A stretch of 64,000 bases of DNA from Adiantum capillus-veneris (Eukaryota > Streptophyta > Polypodiopsida > Polypodiales > Pteridaceae): contig CM043959.1 in the NCBI GenBank assembly GCA_014529385.2, positions 62,137,753 to 62,201,752 of the forward strand, in the 5' to 3' direction. The stretch's first letter is position 1. Each line of letters opens with the position of its first letter. The translations under genes were made by a program, and so were the position numbers. The notes beneath the pieces were generated by a model. That model was not told where the DNA came from. It made no database searches and worked only from the letters and a program-made list of their open reading frames with translations. Below, in pieces: positions 1 to 12,015 of this stretch.

Positions 1-121
1 TCTTCTCTTTTATTCAATGTGGTTTTATATGCTCTCTCTCTCTTTAATGTGGTTTTTATGCATTCTCTTCTCTTTGTGTGCATTGTGTATGTGTGTGCGT
101 TTTTGCACTCTCTCTCTTTCT

Positions 122-160
<39 letters not shown>

Positions 161-280
161 AACACTATATGTGTGTGTGTATGTGTGTGTGTGTGAGAGA
201 GAGCGCGATGGAGAGAGAAAGAGGGGAAGGGAACATGAGAATGAGGAGAGGGAAGGAGCATACCTGGCTCTCCTTCCTCT

Positions 281-322
<42 letters not shown>

Positions 323-323
323 G

Positions 324-360
<37 letters not shown>
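1..360. repeat. Compound dinucleotide microsatellite cluster
   Basis: Four tracts lie close together: (CT)n at about 123-157, (GT)n at about 169-196, (GT)n at 285-318 and (GA)n at 328-358. Open frames here only translate the repeats and are not genes. Confidence 0.95.
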
Positions 361-390
361 GGGAGAGCGTTACCTGTTCTTTGCTTGAGG

Positions 391-431
391 GCGCCGAAAA
401 ACTCAGATCTGAGATCTGAGTTTTTGGGCGC
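391..431. repeat. Near-perfect 20-bp inverted repeat with 1-nt loop
   Basis: The arms 391-410 and 412-431 are complementary with one mismatch, around a single G at 411. It sits just outside the inverted subterminal repeats of the CACTA-like end and may be part of the same element. Its position and small loop would give a very stable cruciform or RNA hairpin. Confidence 0.85.
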
Positions 432-454
432 GCTCGGTTATTTTTTTACCCCAG

Positions 455-625
455 CTGGCGTCGCTATGAGCGTCGCTATGAGCGTCGCTATGAGCGTCGC
501 AAATTTCTTTGTAAATTTGCGACGCTCATAGCGACGCGTATAGCGACGCTCATAGCGACGCCGGGAATTTTTTTTTTTGAGCGTCGCTGTGTGAGCGTCG
601 CTAATGTGAAGAGCCTCTTGTAGTG
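455..625. mobile_element. CACTA-type transposon terminus with subterminal repeats
   Basis: The right edge reads, on the minus strand, CACTACAAGAGG (614-625), the typical terminal motif of plant CACTA (CMC/EnSpm) elements. Inside it are the short repeats expected of a CACTA subterminal region. A 12-bp unit gcgtcgctatga is repeated 3.6 times at 458-500, then inverted at 513-562 across a 6-nt loop (507-512), giving arms of about 50 bp. More GCGTCGCT motifs occur at 580-602. The matching other end is not visible to the left, so the element starts outside the window or is truncated. To the right, the decayed gypsy integrase tail resumes at about 626, so the element probably inserted into that retrotransposon. 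Confidence 0.72.
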
Positions 626-635
626 GCTTGTATCA

Positions 636-1115
636 ATAGCCATTGACCTTTCTAGGGTGATCCTTTCCATCCAAGTTCCTCAATTGGTAGTAGCCGCTTG
701 TCTAAGCTTTTTTCACACTGTAAGTCCCTTCCCATCTATTTTCAAACTTGGTATTAAACATGTTGTCCAACATATTGTTGTAGCGAAGGACCAAGCTCTT
801 TTCTTTGATATCTTTGTCTTTGAGACCATTGTCAAGCTTCTCCTTGAGTTGCACAGCCTTTTTCTTGTAGAACTTGGAAGTTGACTCTCTTTTTCACTTT
901 AGTTTCATCATGCTGAGAAGCCTATCGATCCATGCTTTATCACTCTTTTGGTCCTGTTTACTTGTAAGCTTTATAGCAGGAATGTGAAGCTCAATTGATT
1001 GCAAAGCTTCCTACAAATACACGAAGAGGAATGGAGTGAAGTGTAGCATCTTTGTAAGTTGTCCTATATGCCCATAATGCCCCATCTAAGAAACTATCCC
1101 ATAACTTTTATTATT
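636..1115 (-). pseudogene. Ty3/gypsy integrase C-terminal remnant
   Basis: Read on the minus strand in broken frames, this stretch has blocks typical of the end of a gypsy polyprotein. One is a tryptophan-rich piece around 1060-1110. Another, around 730-800, resembles the common LVLRYNN...KFE.RWEG.Y.VKKA pattern. Near 640-670 is a YYQL..LDGK.HPR.VNGY-like ending. In living elements this part follows the integrase catalytic core and helps bind target DNA. Several frames and stops interrupt it, and the catalytic core that should lie between it and the RNase H at 1121 is missing, so an internal deletion is likely. It belongs to the same minus-strand element as the RT and protease pieces that follow to the right. 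Confidence 0.55.
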
Positions 1116-1120
1116 AATTA

Positions 1121-2242
1121 TCATCTTTTTGCTGATAATTTGTGCAATGACATCGTTACCCAAGGCAAAAAGTTTTCTGTAGTAAGGATGACAAATGGTT
1201 GAGGAAAAATATAAGATCTAAATTTTCTTACTACAAAAATGAGTGCAAGCATTATTAGCTTGGCATCATTATAAAATTTCTCATTGACATTTGTTACCCT
1301 ACTAATGAAGTACATTGGCCTCATTCTACTACTATGTGGATCTTGCTGTAAGAGAATGGCTCCTATTGTTTCCATGCCAACACTTGTATTTACAAAGAGA
1401 AGGAAATCCCAACACGGTGGCATCAATGTTAGAAGCTCATACAATACCATCTTTATACCGTTGAAATACTTCTCTAAATCATCAAACCATGAACAATCAA
1501 CAACTAGGAAGCTAAATGTATGAACCTTGCCATGTATTTCACCTGTGTGTATAAATGATGTGGCCTTCTTGATGCTTCTAGGTGATGATATTTCCATGAG
1601 AGCTTTAGTCTTGGATAGATTCACCTCAGTTCCTTTTTGTGATATTTTGTGGCCAAGAAAAATGACCTTGTCTTCCCCAATGTGACACTTGGTTGGGTTG
1701 AGCTATCCTCCAAGGCCATCTAGGTGTTGCAATCCTTCTACCTTTTTCACACGTAAAGACTTTGAGCTATAGATACAAAAGTCATCAATATTATTGATTT
1801 TCCAAAAAAATCTTGGAATACAAAATTCATGGACAATTGGAAGTTTCTTGGTGCATTAGTTAATCCAAAAGGCATGACTCAAAATGCAAAACATCGCCAT
1901 GGTGTAATGAATATTGTCTTCCTTCAATCTTCCTCTGCAATGCGTATTTCAAAATAGCCTCAGTAGCCATCACAAACAATTAAATTTTCATGTCTTGCTA
2001 CTTCACTTAGAATCTCATGTTGGAAAGGAAGAGGAAAGTGGTCCCTCTTAGTTGCTTCATTAAGTGGTCGATAATCTATACACACCCTCCACTTGCCATT
2101 CTTCTTTGGAGTCACCACTACTTGGGACATCCGCTCTGAATTCTCCACTGAGTAGATGAAACCTAGAGGTAGTATCTTTCTGACCTCCTTCAAAAGTAAA
2201 ACCTCCCTTACACCACCCAACCTTCCTAGATTTTGTGTTCAA
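1121..2242 (-). pseudogene. Ty3/gypsy reverse transcriptase-RNase H remnant
   Basis: The piece at 1960-2242 carries the start of the RT domain, with a VVVTPKKNGKWRVCIDYRPL block followed by LNEATKRDHFPLPF, the classic gypsy RT fingers. Between 1625 and 1959 the frame shifts, but a VMPFGLTNAP block (palm) and a late RT piece can still be read. The piece at 1121-1624 continues into the RT thumb and an RNase H domain, recognised by GAILLQQDPHSSRMRPMYF and a downstream FVILTTE motif. These domains copy element RNA into DNA and degrade the template. At least two frameshifts and missing palm residues make it non-functional. Protease lies upstream (2.6-2.95 kb) and the integrase tail downstream, in the normal gypsy order. 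Confidence 0.85.
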
Positions 2243-2642
2243 GGATGATTTTTTGGTGTTAACTCAATTTGATGCTGGATAACATGAACTTCTCTCACAT
2301 CAATGTAATCTTTGACAAACAAGTTAAAGAAATTTTTGTTACATTTCTTTATACTCTCCCCTTTTCTCTTGTGTGAGGGTTTTGGATATCATACCCTCTA
2401 TTATCTTCTCATTATGTCCTTGGGGTTGCTCTGGTGACTGCACTTCTTCTATCATCGAATTAAAAGGTTTGAAAGATACACATTACTTCTACAAAGGAAT
2501 CTTATTCAGTGGTTGGTGAGATCATTGTATTCTTCTCTCAAGATTGCAGTTGTGAGTTCTTCTTCTGTTTCAATTGATGTTGACTCCCCTTGTAGGTCTT
2601 CTTGATGTTGTTCCTTCATGTTATAGAAAATCTTTCTATAGT

Positions 2643-3330
2643 TGTCATTTTTGCATATGAGCTTCCCTGTAAACCAATCCTACAAGGCTCACATTTTCAT
2701 TAGCCATGGCCGACCAAGGATAATGGGATATCCATTCCCCTTGGTGGTTATCACAAAGAAATCAACATGCTTTTTAATCCCAAGGATCTCCACTACCACA
2801 TACCTACTAATCTCCAAACAATGTGCCTTGCTATTGTTTGCCATTTTTACCTTAATCTTCGTTGTCTCGTGGGTCCTCAACCCTAATTTTTTCATGAGAT
2901 TCTCTCTCATGATATTGATTTGAGCAAATCCATCTACAAGCCCTCTTTTGACAAGTCTACCCTTTATGTAGCAATAAAGAGTGATGTCCTCTTGAGCTTC
3001 TACTCGTGAAATTTTTACAAGGGTTTCACCCTCATGCTTACCGCTTTTGCAAGGTCTTCCTCACTTGTGGAAATAGAGCTAAGAATTGAGGCCAAAAAAT
3101 GCGGGGACCCTTATCTTGCATATCTTCAATTAAACTATATGGATCCATTCCATGACCAAGTGGAAAGTTTTGGAGATTGATCCTCCTTTTTCTCCTCACT
3201 TTGGCCTTTTCTTACTTACCCCTCTCCTTTCTAGCATTTGGTTGATCCTCCTCCACCTTTACTTTAACATGGTTTCATTTAATCCCATTTGCTTCTATGA
3301 CTTTCTCACTCCTTTGAGATGAACTAACTA
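2643..3330 (-). pseudogene. Gypsy gag-pro remnant with aspartic protease
   Basis: The minus-strand frame at about 2643-2950 resembles a retropepsin. It has the active-site region LVDGFAQINIM and, about 70 residues later, a GYPIILGRPWL block, which is the second conserved motif of plant gypsy proteases. The usual D-S/T-G triad reads D-G-F here, so the catalytic loop is altered. Upstream (2950-3330) is a lysine- and glutamate-rich, interrupted stretch that would be the gag-to-protease linker. The RT remnant follows it directly on the same strand. The protease would have cut the polyprotein, but this copy is dead. Confidence 0.7.
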
Positions 3331-3342
3331 CATCTGCTACTA

Positions 3343-4482
<1,140 letters not shown>

Positions 4483-5048
4483 AATGAAATGTTATATTAA
4501 AAGTCTTCAAAAAGGCCAAAATGACCTATAGCTATGACACCCGACTGATACAATCTTGGTGGATCTAATCCAATGTCTGGGTACATAAATAAAAATAAAA
4601 TAAAAGTAAATGAAGTAAAATAAAATACTAAAATCATGATCACCATCTTCATCATCATTGCCCAAGGATGCTCGGCATCCAAAGTTGTCCGAGAAAGTAT
4701 TACGTGGGACAGTGAATAACTTCATCAATGTCCACCTCTGTAAATAGTATCATTGTGTGTCTCTCCCATGTTGTGCTAGAATACTTTTGATCCTATGATG
4801 GAGCCTCCATCGGTGTCATGGTTGCCCTAGTAGACGTGGGCGTCTAGCTCTCCCGAGCTCAATGGATCTGTCAACTAATATACATATGGTATAGGTGGCC
4901 TCTTAAGTCTACTGTGAAGCATGCTCATTTGGTTGTCGAGTCTCTGCTCTAAAATGATATTCCTCTGGGAATTTCTCCCTCTGCCTGATCTCCTCAAGAG
5001 ACTCTCCCTGTGTCTACACAACTCTAGCAAAAACAACCCAATGCATCT

Positions 5049-5545
5049 CTAATCTAGATATCTCATGAATCTAGCCAATGGTCCAAATCCCTCTCTAAAC
5101 AGATAATGAAAGAGGCCTCGTATCTCATAGTATATTAGACAATGGAAAATGTGATGTAACGCTGTCTCTGGCTTTATATGACATAATGGGCAAATCTTGG
5201 CCTCTACTGGTACTCTCCTAAATTTTCTAGTCTCAATGTCTAGCTGATGCGATGACCAATAGCACATCGTATTCCATAGGATATATGAGCACCCATATAG
5301 GCCGGTCTGATCACATATCCATCCTCTATTATTTGAAGAAGATGCTTTCTATAGAAAGCCATCTTTGTGCACAACTCTTCTACCATTTCTATCCATGTGC
5401 TTATGGTATTCAATTGAATCAAATCCTGACGTATAAGTCTAGTGATCTTTGTCCGTTTGAGAGAAAGGGAGGGTGCATCCAAGGAGTATTGGAATGGGGG
5501 AAATCTATCCATGACAAAACTATGTGCCTGAAACCATGATGTCAC
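5049..5545 (-). pseudogene. LINE ORF2 C-terminal region (copy 2)
   Basis: Two overlapping minus-strand frames cover this part. The upstream one (5240-5545) has an IRQDLIQLNTISTWIEMVEE stretch and a VIRPAYMGAHISYGIRCAIG block. The downstream one (5049-5267) has KICPLCHIKPETALHHIFHC, a C-x2-C...H-x3/4-H-x3-C finger. LINE copy 3 has the same VIRPxYMxxHxSxGxxCAI block at 7016-7237, which supports real common coding ancestry. A frameshift near 5245-5265 breaks the link between the two frames. The role would be the post-RT region of ORF2, in RNA/DNA binding for target-primed reverse transcription. Confidence 0.68.
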
Positions 5546-5644
5546 CTGCCCATACCAACATGATGTGTCCCCCTATAGCGTGCGCTGTTGGGATGACTCA
5601 AGGGTTGGCCGAGCATATCTGTCTCTAGGGAGGTCCCATAAATT

Positions 5645-6345
5645 CTATATGAAGGAAACTGACCTAGTGAGGGCCTCGACTATGAGAGGGGAGGCAGCTA
5701 GCTTGGCTTTGATAATCTCATGTGTCATTGAGGCCTTAGCCTGAATCTGCCAGGAGATCATAAAGACTAGAGGCCTCTCCATACATCTCCATCCATTAGT
5801 GTTACTAGATCTTCCATGGTGGTCCACTGAGAGTCCCCATACCTAAACCCCCTAAAGCATAGCTAAAGCAACTAGAGTGCCAAACAGCCACAACTTTATT
5901 CGAGGCTTTGAAACTTAACCCGCAAACACATCTACTCCAATCCTCCAAGGTTGCATGAGCTCTTGTTAATCTAGTCTCTATTGCTCTCCTCAATGAAAAC
6001 ACTGGTCCACTGAAGACTGGTGTGTGCATTTGTATAATCCATTGGCTTCTGGCCATATGTAAAAGTGGGTGCTGATCTCCTGATCCATTGTGGTGTGGTG
6101 TTAAACACCACAACCTTGGTTTTCCTTAGGTTAACAGACAATCCACTATCGTGGGAAAAAGTGTACAAAGCATCTAGCTGACACTGCATGCCCTCCGGTG
6201 AGTCAAAAATCAACACAATATCATTAGCATATAACAATAGTGAGATCCATTTCTCTACCAATTGTGCTCCTCTATCACCATTCCCCTCAATGTAGTCAAC
6301 AACCTTATCCACATAATGCCAAATAGTGTAGGAGATAGATGACAA
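5645..6345 (-). pseudogene. LINE reverse transcriptase fragment (copy 2)
   Basis: The frame at 5971-6345 reads through an RT palm with LLYANDIVLIFDSPEGMQCQ and then SVNLRKTKVVVFNTTPQW, typical of non-LTR retrotransposons. The canonical Y-A-D-D box reads Y-A-N-D here, losing one of the two catalytic aspartates, so this enzyme would be inactive. A frameshift follows and the domain continues at 5805-6113 (thumb-like, with ETRLTRAHATLEDWSRCVCG) and 5645-5827. The N-terminal half of RT, the endonuclease and ORF1 are missing because of 5' truncation at about 6390. Confidence 0.85.
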
Positions 6346-7015
6346 CCCTGTTTCACCCCAATAGTGGACTTAACCAAATAAAAAACCCCCTCTAGAAATG
6401 AAATGAAAAATATATATTAACATCTTCAAAAGGCCAAAATGACCTATGAGACCAAGCTGTTGCAACATATTGAATCTACTACCATGTGCGGATACAAAAA
6501 AGAGCTAAAACAAAAAACAACTACTACAAGCGGGGACTGTATGGATGTGCCAGCTAATAAAAAAGGTACATAAGGTACAATACAATGGAAGAAGGGGGGA
6601 TATGGCAAGGATCCATACTCATATGTACTCTAGACGTCAAGAAAGTACAAATCAAATCCTCTGTTGTAGTCTCCATCGATGCTGTGTAGCTCGTCTCCTT
6701 AGTCGTGGTTGTCTGGATTTCCCTAGTTCCAATGCTCTTTCTATGATAGTGCTAGTAGTGGTAGTGTGAGTGCGGGCATATCTCTACAATGGTGGTTGCT
6801 CTTCGGCTTGCTCCTTTGACTATCCAATATCTAGTGTAAAGAAATATGTAATCTTTCTCTGGGATTGTCTCTGTCCATCCCTCCTCAGTAAAGTGTCTGT
6901 ATGCCTGTGTAACTCAAGTACATACAGTTCAAGATATTTGAGATCCTCATAACTCATTACCCTAGACAGAGGCCCAAACCCCTCTCTAAATAGACAATGG
7001 AAATGGCCTCATATC

Positions 7016-7389
7016 TCATAGTACATTTTGCAATGACATATGTAATGTAGCTCTACTAGTCTCAATCTTGGGCTGATGTGAGGATTTGCGTATCTGACTA
7101 ATGGCACAATGCATACCATGAGATAGATGTGTGTTCATATAACTGGGTCTGATCACAAACCCATCTCCTGTGAGGTGGAGAAGATGCTCTCTAAGAAATC
7201 CATCTTTGTACCCAACTCCTGTGCCGGCTCTATCCATGTCCTCTTGGTGTCAAGTTGAATCAGGTCCCAACAAATGAGTCTAGCAATCTGCATCCGTGTT
7301 AGAGACATCAAGGGTGCCTGAAGAGAGTACTCAAAAGAAGACAGCCTGTTGTCCATGGTGAAGCCCTTTGTTTGAAACCATGATTTCAC
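7016..7389 (-). pseudogene. LINE ORF2 C-terminal region (copy 3)
   Basis: Two minus-strand frames (7153-7389 and 7016-7237) carry the same post-RT blocks as LINE copy 2: RMQIARLICWDLIQLDTKRT and FVIRPSYMNTHLSHGMHCAI. The overlap of the two frames marks a frameshift around 7160-7230. The cysteine finger expected just downstream is eroded between 6990 and 7070. Function as in copy 2; this copy is dead. Confidence 0.65.
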
Positions 7390-7588
7390 CTGTGCAGACC
7401 AGCATGATGTGTCCTCCTATAGAGCAAACTATCTAGAAGACTCAAGCGCCAATCTGGCATATATGTCTCTAGTAGTATCCCATAAGATGTGTACAAAGGA
7501 GATTGATGTGGTAAGCGCATGGATCTCCATAGGAGGGGGAGCAGCTAGCTCCACTCAAATGATATCGTGTGGTACAAAGGCCTTGGCT

Positions 7589-8330
7589 CTAATCAGTCAA
7601 GAGATCATAGATACCAAGGGCCTCTCCATACTTCTCCAACCATCTTGGCCTATAGAAGGTCCCCAAACCTGCACCCATACAACATACTAATGCCACCGGA
7701 GTATCCAAGAGCCATAAATTTGTCTGATGTTCCTGGAACTGAACCTGCGAACACATCCTCTCCAAGCCTCCCAAATTCGCATGGGCTCTACTCAGTAGTC
7801 TAGTCTTTATCGCTCTGGTCAGAGAAAATCTCGTCCCAGTGAAGACTACTCCGAGGTTAGTGTATGCATTTGTATACTCCACAATCTCCTGACCATATGT
7901 GAAAGTAGGTGCTGATCTCCTAATCCACTGTGGTGTGGTGTTAAACACCATAACCTTGGTTTTACCAAGGTTTACCAACAATCCACTATCCTCTGCGAAA
8001 CTATTTAGTGCATCCAAATGTCATTGCATACCCTCTTGTGAGTCAAAGATCAACACAATATCATCAGCATATAACAATAATGGGATCCACGCTGGGCATC
8101 TCTATTACCCTCTTTGTCAATGTAATCATACACCTCATCAACATACATACCAAATAGAGTAGGAGACAATGGGAAACCATGTTTCACTCCAATAGTGGAG
8201 TGAAATAAATCAGATACCGCTTCTGGAGTGTGTACATGTCCCATTAGTGATCTGCATAGAGACATAATTCCCCAAATCAACACTATGAGCACCCCCATCT
8301 CCTGTTGTCTGTGCATCAGTCAAGCTCTTG
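7589..8330 (-). pseudogene. LINE reverse transcriptase palm/thumb (copy 3)
   Basis: The upstream frame (8050-8316) has TIGVKHGFPLSPTLFGMYVD, the conserved G-x-P-L-S-P-T-L-F block of non-LTR RT. A frameshift then moves the catalytic box to another frame, where an intact L-L-Y-A-D-D-I-V-L-I-F can be read at about 8045-8080. The frame at 7589-8017 continues with SGLLVNLGKTKVMVFNTTPQ and thumb residues similar to LINE copy 2. This RT keeps both catalytic aspartates, unlike copy 2, but the reading frame is broken at least once. Confidence 0.85.
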
Positions 8331-8452
8331 GTACCATGTTAAATTCTTTACGAAAACCCACAAAGCTGCAATAAGTCCGTCTCTCATATGAACTTCCATC
8401 CTCAATGATGGCTCTGAGCATCAGAATATGATCAAGAGTGGAGAAATCCCTC

Positions 8453-8767
8453 CTAAAACCATACACCCTCACTTTTTGCCCGATTACTCAACTGCTGTTC
8501 AAGAATGGAATCATACAACCATGCCAATGTGTGTTCAACCATAATAGTGTGGTAGTTCTTAGGCTCTCTAGGATCGCTTGCCTTGAAGATAGTCACAATA
8601 GTAGACAACCTCCAAGTCTCAGGTAACCCCTCACACATAACATGATTTAACAACACTGCAAGAACCTCAACCAACATATCCCTAGCATGTATGAAATGCT
8701 CCACTACTAGACCATCATGATTACGTGCTCTCCTGGTCCTCATCCTATCAATGGATCTCTTTAACAT
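8453..8767 (-). pseudogene. LINE reverse transcriptase N-terminal part (copy 3)
   Basis: The frame has a DGLVVEHF...LAVLLNHVMCEGLPETWRLS stretch and then IVTIFKASDPREPKNYHTI, which matches the first conserved RT blocks of LINEs (the W-x-x-x-x-V-x-x-x-K and N-Y-R-x-I motifs). It lies upstream, in sense, of the palm at 8050-8330 with a short gap holding a further degraded block. It would help position the primer-template. Confidence 0.8.
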
Positions 8768-9037
8768 ATCAGTGGGTAAAGAAGGTGCTCATAGTTGGGC
8801 ATGCCTCTGTAGGATCTGGAAGGGGGTCCTCTCGTGGAACCGTATATAACAATGTCACATATTATCCCCATATATCAAGAGAAGTAATCATTTGGGGAGG
8901 GGAGTGCTCATGAAAGATTCACCATGCATCTCTTGAGTCTCTACTCAAAAACAATTGATACAAGTCTCTCTCCCTTAGGGTAGGTAAGCTCGCTTCTTCC
9001 ATCACACAAGGCGTTGGGAAGTTATTTGAGACCGTCT

Positions 9038-9280
9038 CTAAGTGATGACTCCTAAAAGAAGATCCATTTCAAGCTCGGCTCTCATCTCTCTGCACTCCTC
9101 ATCATACCAACTATTTTGGGGCATGCTCCTAGAATGTTGCTTCCGATCCAGCTGAGTGTGTGGGTATGACTCTGATGCAACACCATGTAGTGTCTCAGTC
9201 ATTAAAGAGGTGCACTCCTCCACTGGTAGGCCTGGACTAGCTGTGCATAGACAATCCCAGATCTCCTCTGTATAAATCAA
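9038..9280 (-). pseudogene. LINE linker upstream of RT (copy 3)
   Basis: The frame contains SWYDEECREMRAELE, a block typical of the spacer between the endonuclease and RT of plant LINE ORF2 proteins (W-[FY]-D-x-E-C). It ends at the 5' truncation of the copy. Between 8768 and 9037 the linker continues in broken frames. Confidence 0.6.
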
Positions 9281-9297
9281 GTTAGTCTCTGATGTAA

Positions 9298-10593
9298 ATG
9301 TATAATGGGTATGTGACCTGCCTCTTGATGTTTGGGCTGTACTATATTATGAGATGGACATTGTTAAGAGAACACATACATCTGCTACAAGTTTTTCACG
9401 CACTACGACTACATTGGTCGGTCATACATGCAAAAAAGTGCGAGTTTTTTTTGCAAGAGATACAATTTTTGGGACACATTGTCTCTTCAGAAGGTGTGAA
9501 AATGGATCCAACCAAACTTGAGACTATTCATGATTGGCCCGACTTAAAGAATCTTCATGAAGTACACAACTTTTTGGGTTTGTGCTCATATTATCGGCGG
9601 GTCATAAGAAAGTTTGCGGAGATATCTTCTCCTTTGCATATGTTGAATCAAAAAGGGGTTTCTTTCTCATGGGAGCAGTCGTGATGTAGGAAGGCATCTG
9701 GTACAATTTTTTTTTTAGGCACTACAAAAGCATTGGTCGGTCATAAATGAAAAAAAGAGTGAGTTTTTTGTTTGCAAGAGATACACTTTTTGGGACACAT
9801 TGTCTCCTCAGAAGGTGTGAAAATAGATCCGACCAAACTTGAGACTATTCGTGATTGGACCAACTTAAAGAATCTTCATGAAGTGCGCAACTTTTTGGGT
9901 TTGTGCTGATATTATCGGTGGTTCATAAGAAAGTTTGCGAAGATATCTTCTGCTTTGCATATGTTGACTCAGAAAAGGGTTTCTTTCTCATGGGAGGTGT
10001 CTTGATGCAGGAAGGCCATGTGATAGCTTATGAGAGCACGATGTTTTCATGTCCTTAGCACGTTGCACAGATTTAGGAAAAAGAACTTTTGGCAGTGATC
10101 CACGTTCTTACTCAACATTGGTGCCATTTTCTACTCGGAGCCGACTTTACGGTTTTCACTGACCATTAGAGTCTACACTACTTCTTGTCACAATTTCACT
10201 TTCAAATAGTCCATGTACAAGGACAGAAAGATGTGGTGGTAGACGTGCTGTCTTGGTTTTAGCTATTTTTGTGATACATCATAGAACCTTCAAGGATATG
10301 GTAGACTAGTAAGCCAGAAACTTAGATTTCTCAGATATCTTCTCCCGACTACAGAGTGGGGAGATAGTTGAAAGATATTCCATATGCGACGGTTATTTGA
10401 CGTGGAAAATGATGTTGCGAAAAAGGTTATGACAGAGTGCCATTTTCTGCGTCTCTCAGGTCATCGCAACATTGATACCACCTTGAAAGTTGACTATCAC
10501 GATCTAGTACGTAGGCAGCCCATCAAGCCTCACCTTGGCCATTCCCTCACAGACATCGAGTGCTCCATTGATATCCATCATCGACATTGTTGA
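9298..10593 (+). pseudogene. Ty3/gypsy RT-RNase H-integrase remnant
   Basis: The frame at 9298-9684 reads HAKKCEFFLQEIQFLGHIVS, then GVKMDPTKLETIHDWPDLKN and FLGLCSYYRR, the classic end of gypsy RT. The block is repeated in degraded form at 9720-10010 by a tandem duplication. RNase H follows in broken frames at 10010-10260, with E-K-E-L-L-A-V-I-H-V-L-T and G-A-D-F-T-V-F-T-D-H blocks. At 10384-10593 a frame with ECHFLRLSGHRNIDTTL resembles the zinc-binding start of integrase. Gag, protease and the first half of RT are missing on the left where the LINE train ends. Several stops and frameshifts make it inactive. Confidence 0.85.
9401..10015 (+). repeat. 320-bp tandem duplication inside gypsy RT
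   Basis: The block starting cattggtcggtcat occurs at 9411 and again at 9731, an offset of 320 bp. Both copies run through the same RT motifs up to tttctttctcatgggag. Copy 1 carries about 40 extra bases and a T-run before copy 2 starts. The copies have diverged by scattered substitutions. Confidence 0.9.
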
Positions 10594-10855
10594 GATCAGC
10601 CCTTCGTCCCTCTCACATCGGGAGTGCAATTCAGCCCGTCGCGGCCATCCGCATTGACCACATTAAGGAGGATATTAGGTGCATCAAATCAGCCCCGGAG
10701 GTGCCTCTTTCACAGGAGTTTACTATGGCTACCATCATCCATCGATTACATGGAGTTTGCATTGATATATTTCATTGTGTGTGCCTTTTGTTCACCATTG
10801 ATATTCCGTTGCACCGGAAATTGGTATAAGAGCTCTCTGTGCACTTCACCTGACA
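10594..10855 (+). other. Non-coding stretch, possible LTR tail
   Basis: No domain is recognisable. The stretch lies between the gypsy integrase remnant and a tRNA-Met-type primer-binding site, so it may hold the end of an LTR. No second copy of it is seen in the window. Confidence 0.35.
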
Positions 10856-10869
10856 TGGGTATCAGAGCC
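10856..10869 (+). promoter_or_regulatory. Primer-binding site, initiator tRNA-Met type
   Basis: TGGGTATCAGAGCC contains GGTATCAGAGCC, the complement of the 3' end of plant initiator tRNA-Met, used to prime reverse transcription in many plant LTR elements. It is preceded by CA, as an LTR end would be. One extra G separates it from the perfect motif. A diverged second version, TGGTATAAGAGCTC, lies 34 bp upstream at 10822-10835. Confidence 0.6.
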
Positions 10870-11990
10870 CTGTGCGTTCGCCAGCTTCGCTAACTCAAAG
10901 AAAGAACCAAAGAAGAAGGAATGGGTGAAAAAATGGGAAAAAAGTAATCATGCTGGATACTAATGGTTATGAAATCAGACGGTATGCAAGTACACTAAGT
11001 GCCTGGACATGCACGGCTTGGGAACAAGCTCACAAGGGTGCAAGAACACTTCCTAAGCTATCTTAAACCCTATAAGTATAATAATTTGTCCACATGCACA
11101 TAGGGTTAGATGTGCAGTGACATGCAATGTTTTCATGGCAGGCCTATTCAAGTGGTTGTACTTTCTTGCAAGGCAGAGTCAGCAGAAAGACTGGTCTTTT
11201 GTGATAGGATTAAGGCAGCCTAGTAACTCGATTGGTCGGTGTTTATAGCGTAGTAGACAAACATATGTAGTACCCACCCGTTTGGAGGAGTTTCCATTGG
11301 TTGATGCATTCACAAGCATCCAAAGTAGTCAAGATCAGAAAAATAGATAGTGTCTTGGCATTGTTTGAAGAACCTTCTCTCCCATCTGCTTGGATAATTC
11401 CATCACTCCTCGAGGAGACATTACATCGTCCTTGATTTGTACACATCCTTGGCAGCACATCGGGTCCACACCATCTGCATCTTCTTTGCAATCGCTTGCC
11501 ATCAATGTGGAGCAAGGGACACATCTCTTGTGCTCTTTCATTCCCTCTCTTTCACAAAAAATAATAAGGAACCATCATTCATGCTAAAAGCAATCATTGA
11601 AGCAAGAAAAGAAGTAAAGATTTGTAGAAGTGTAAAGTCTCTCTCTTTTTCTTGATAAGAAACAAAACGTCTTTAGAGAAGCTCTATCGATCGTTTTAAC
11701 TTTGACTAAAACCTAAATTTTTCAAACAGATCATTTCAATGGATCCCACCTCAGGTCGAGTAGGGCTACTATTGGCGGCGCTGAAGAGCATGTTATGAGC
11801 TGCTGGCGTTCCGAGGGAGAAGATAGTAGATGACCTCCTAGAGTACGAGCAGATCCTTGACGAGGAGTTGGAGGCTACCATATGCCAATTATAAGAGGTC
11901 TTGAGACCAGTATGCCCAGACGAGGGCCTCTTCTCAAGACCCTTTAGCAAGAGCAACACACAGGTTGAGTCTCTTTTTATATAAAGTATG

Positions 11991-12015
11991 TATATATATA
12001 TATATATATATATAT
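11991..12015. repeat. (TA)n microsatellite
   Basis: A 25-bp alternating TA tract. Confidence 0.95.

Larger units (their letters stand above)
4483..6396 (-). mobile_element. LINE copy 2: 5'-truncated inside RT
   Basis: The 3' end (4483-4530) shares the block tcttcaaaa-ggccaaaatgacctat with the other three copies. The copy runs upstream through the C-terminal zinc-finger region and the RT palm and stops at about 6390, inside the RT domain, directly against the 3' tail of LINE copy 3. Confidence 0.75.
6397..9297 (-). mobile_element. LINE copy 3: longest copy, 5'-truncated before the endonuclease
   Basis: The 3' end lies at about 6397 with the same tail block as copies 0-2. Going upstream in sense, the copy holds the C-terminal finger area, the RT thumb and palm, the RT N-terminal part and the linker before RT. 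It ends near 9297, where plus-strand gypsy sequence starts. No apurinic endonuclease or ORF1 is present. It is the longest of four same-strand copies in a row. Confidence 0.8.

Noticed and set aside
19-360. Overlapping open frames of about 80-113 codons at the left edge
   Set aside because: They consist mostly of CT, GT and GA repeat translations.
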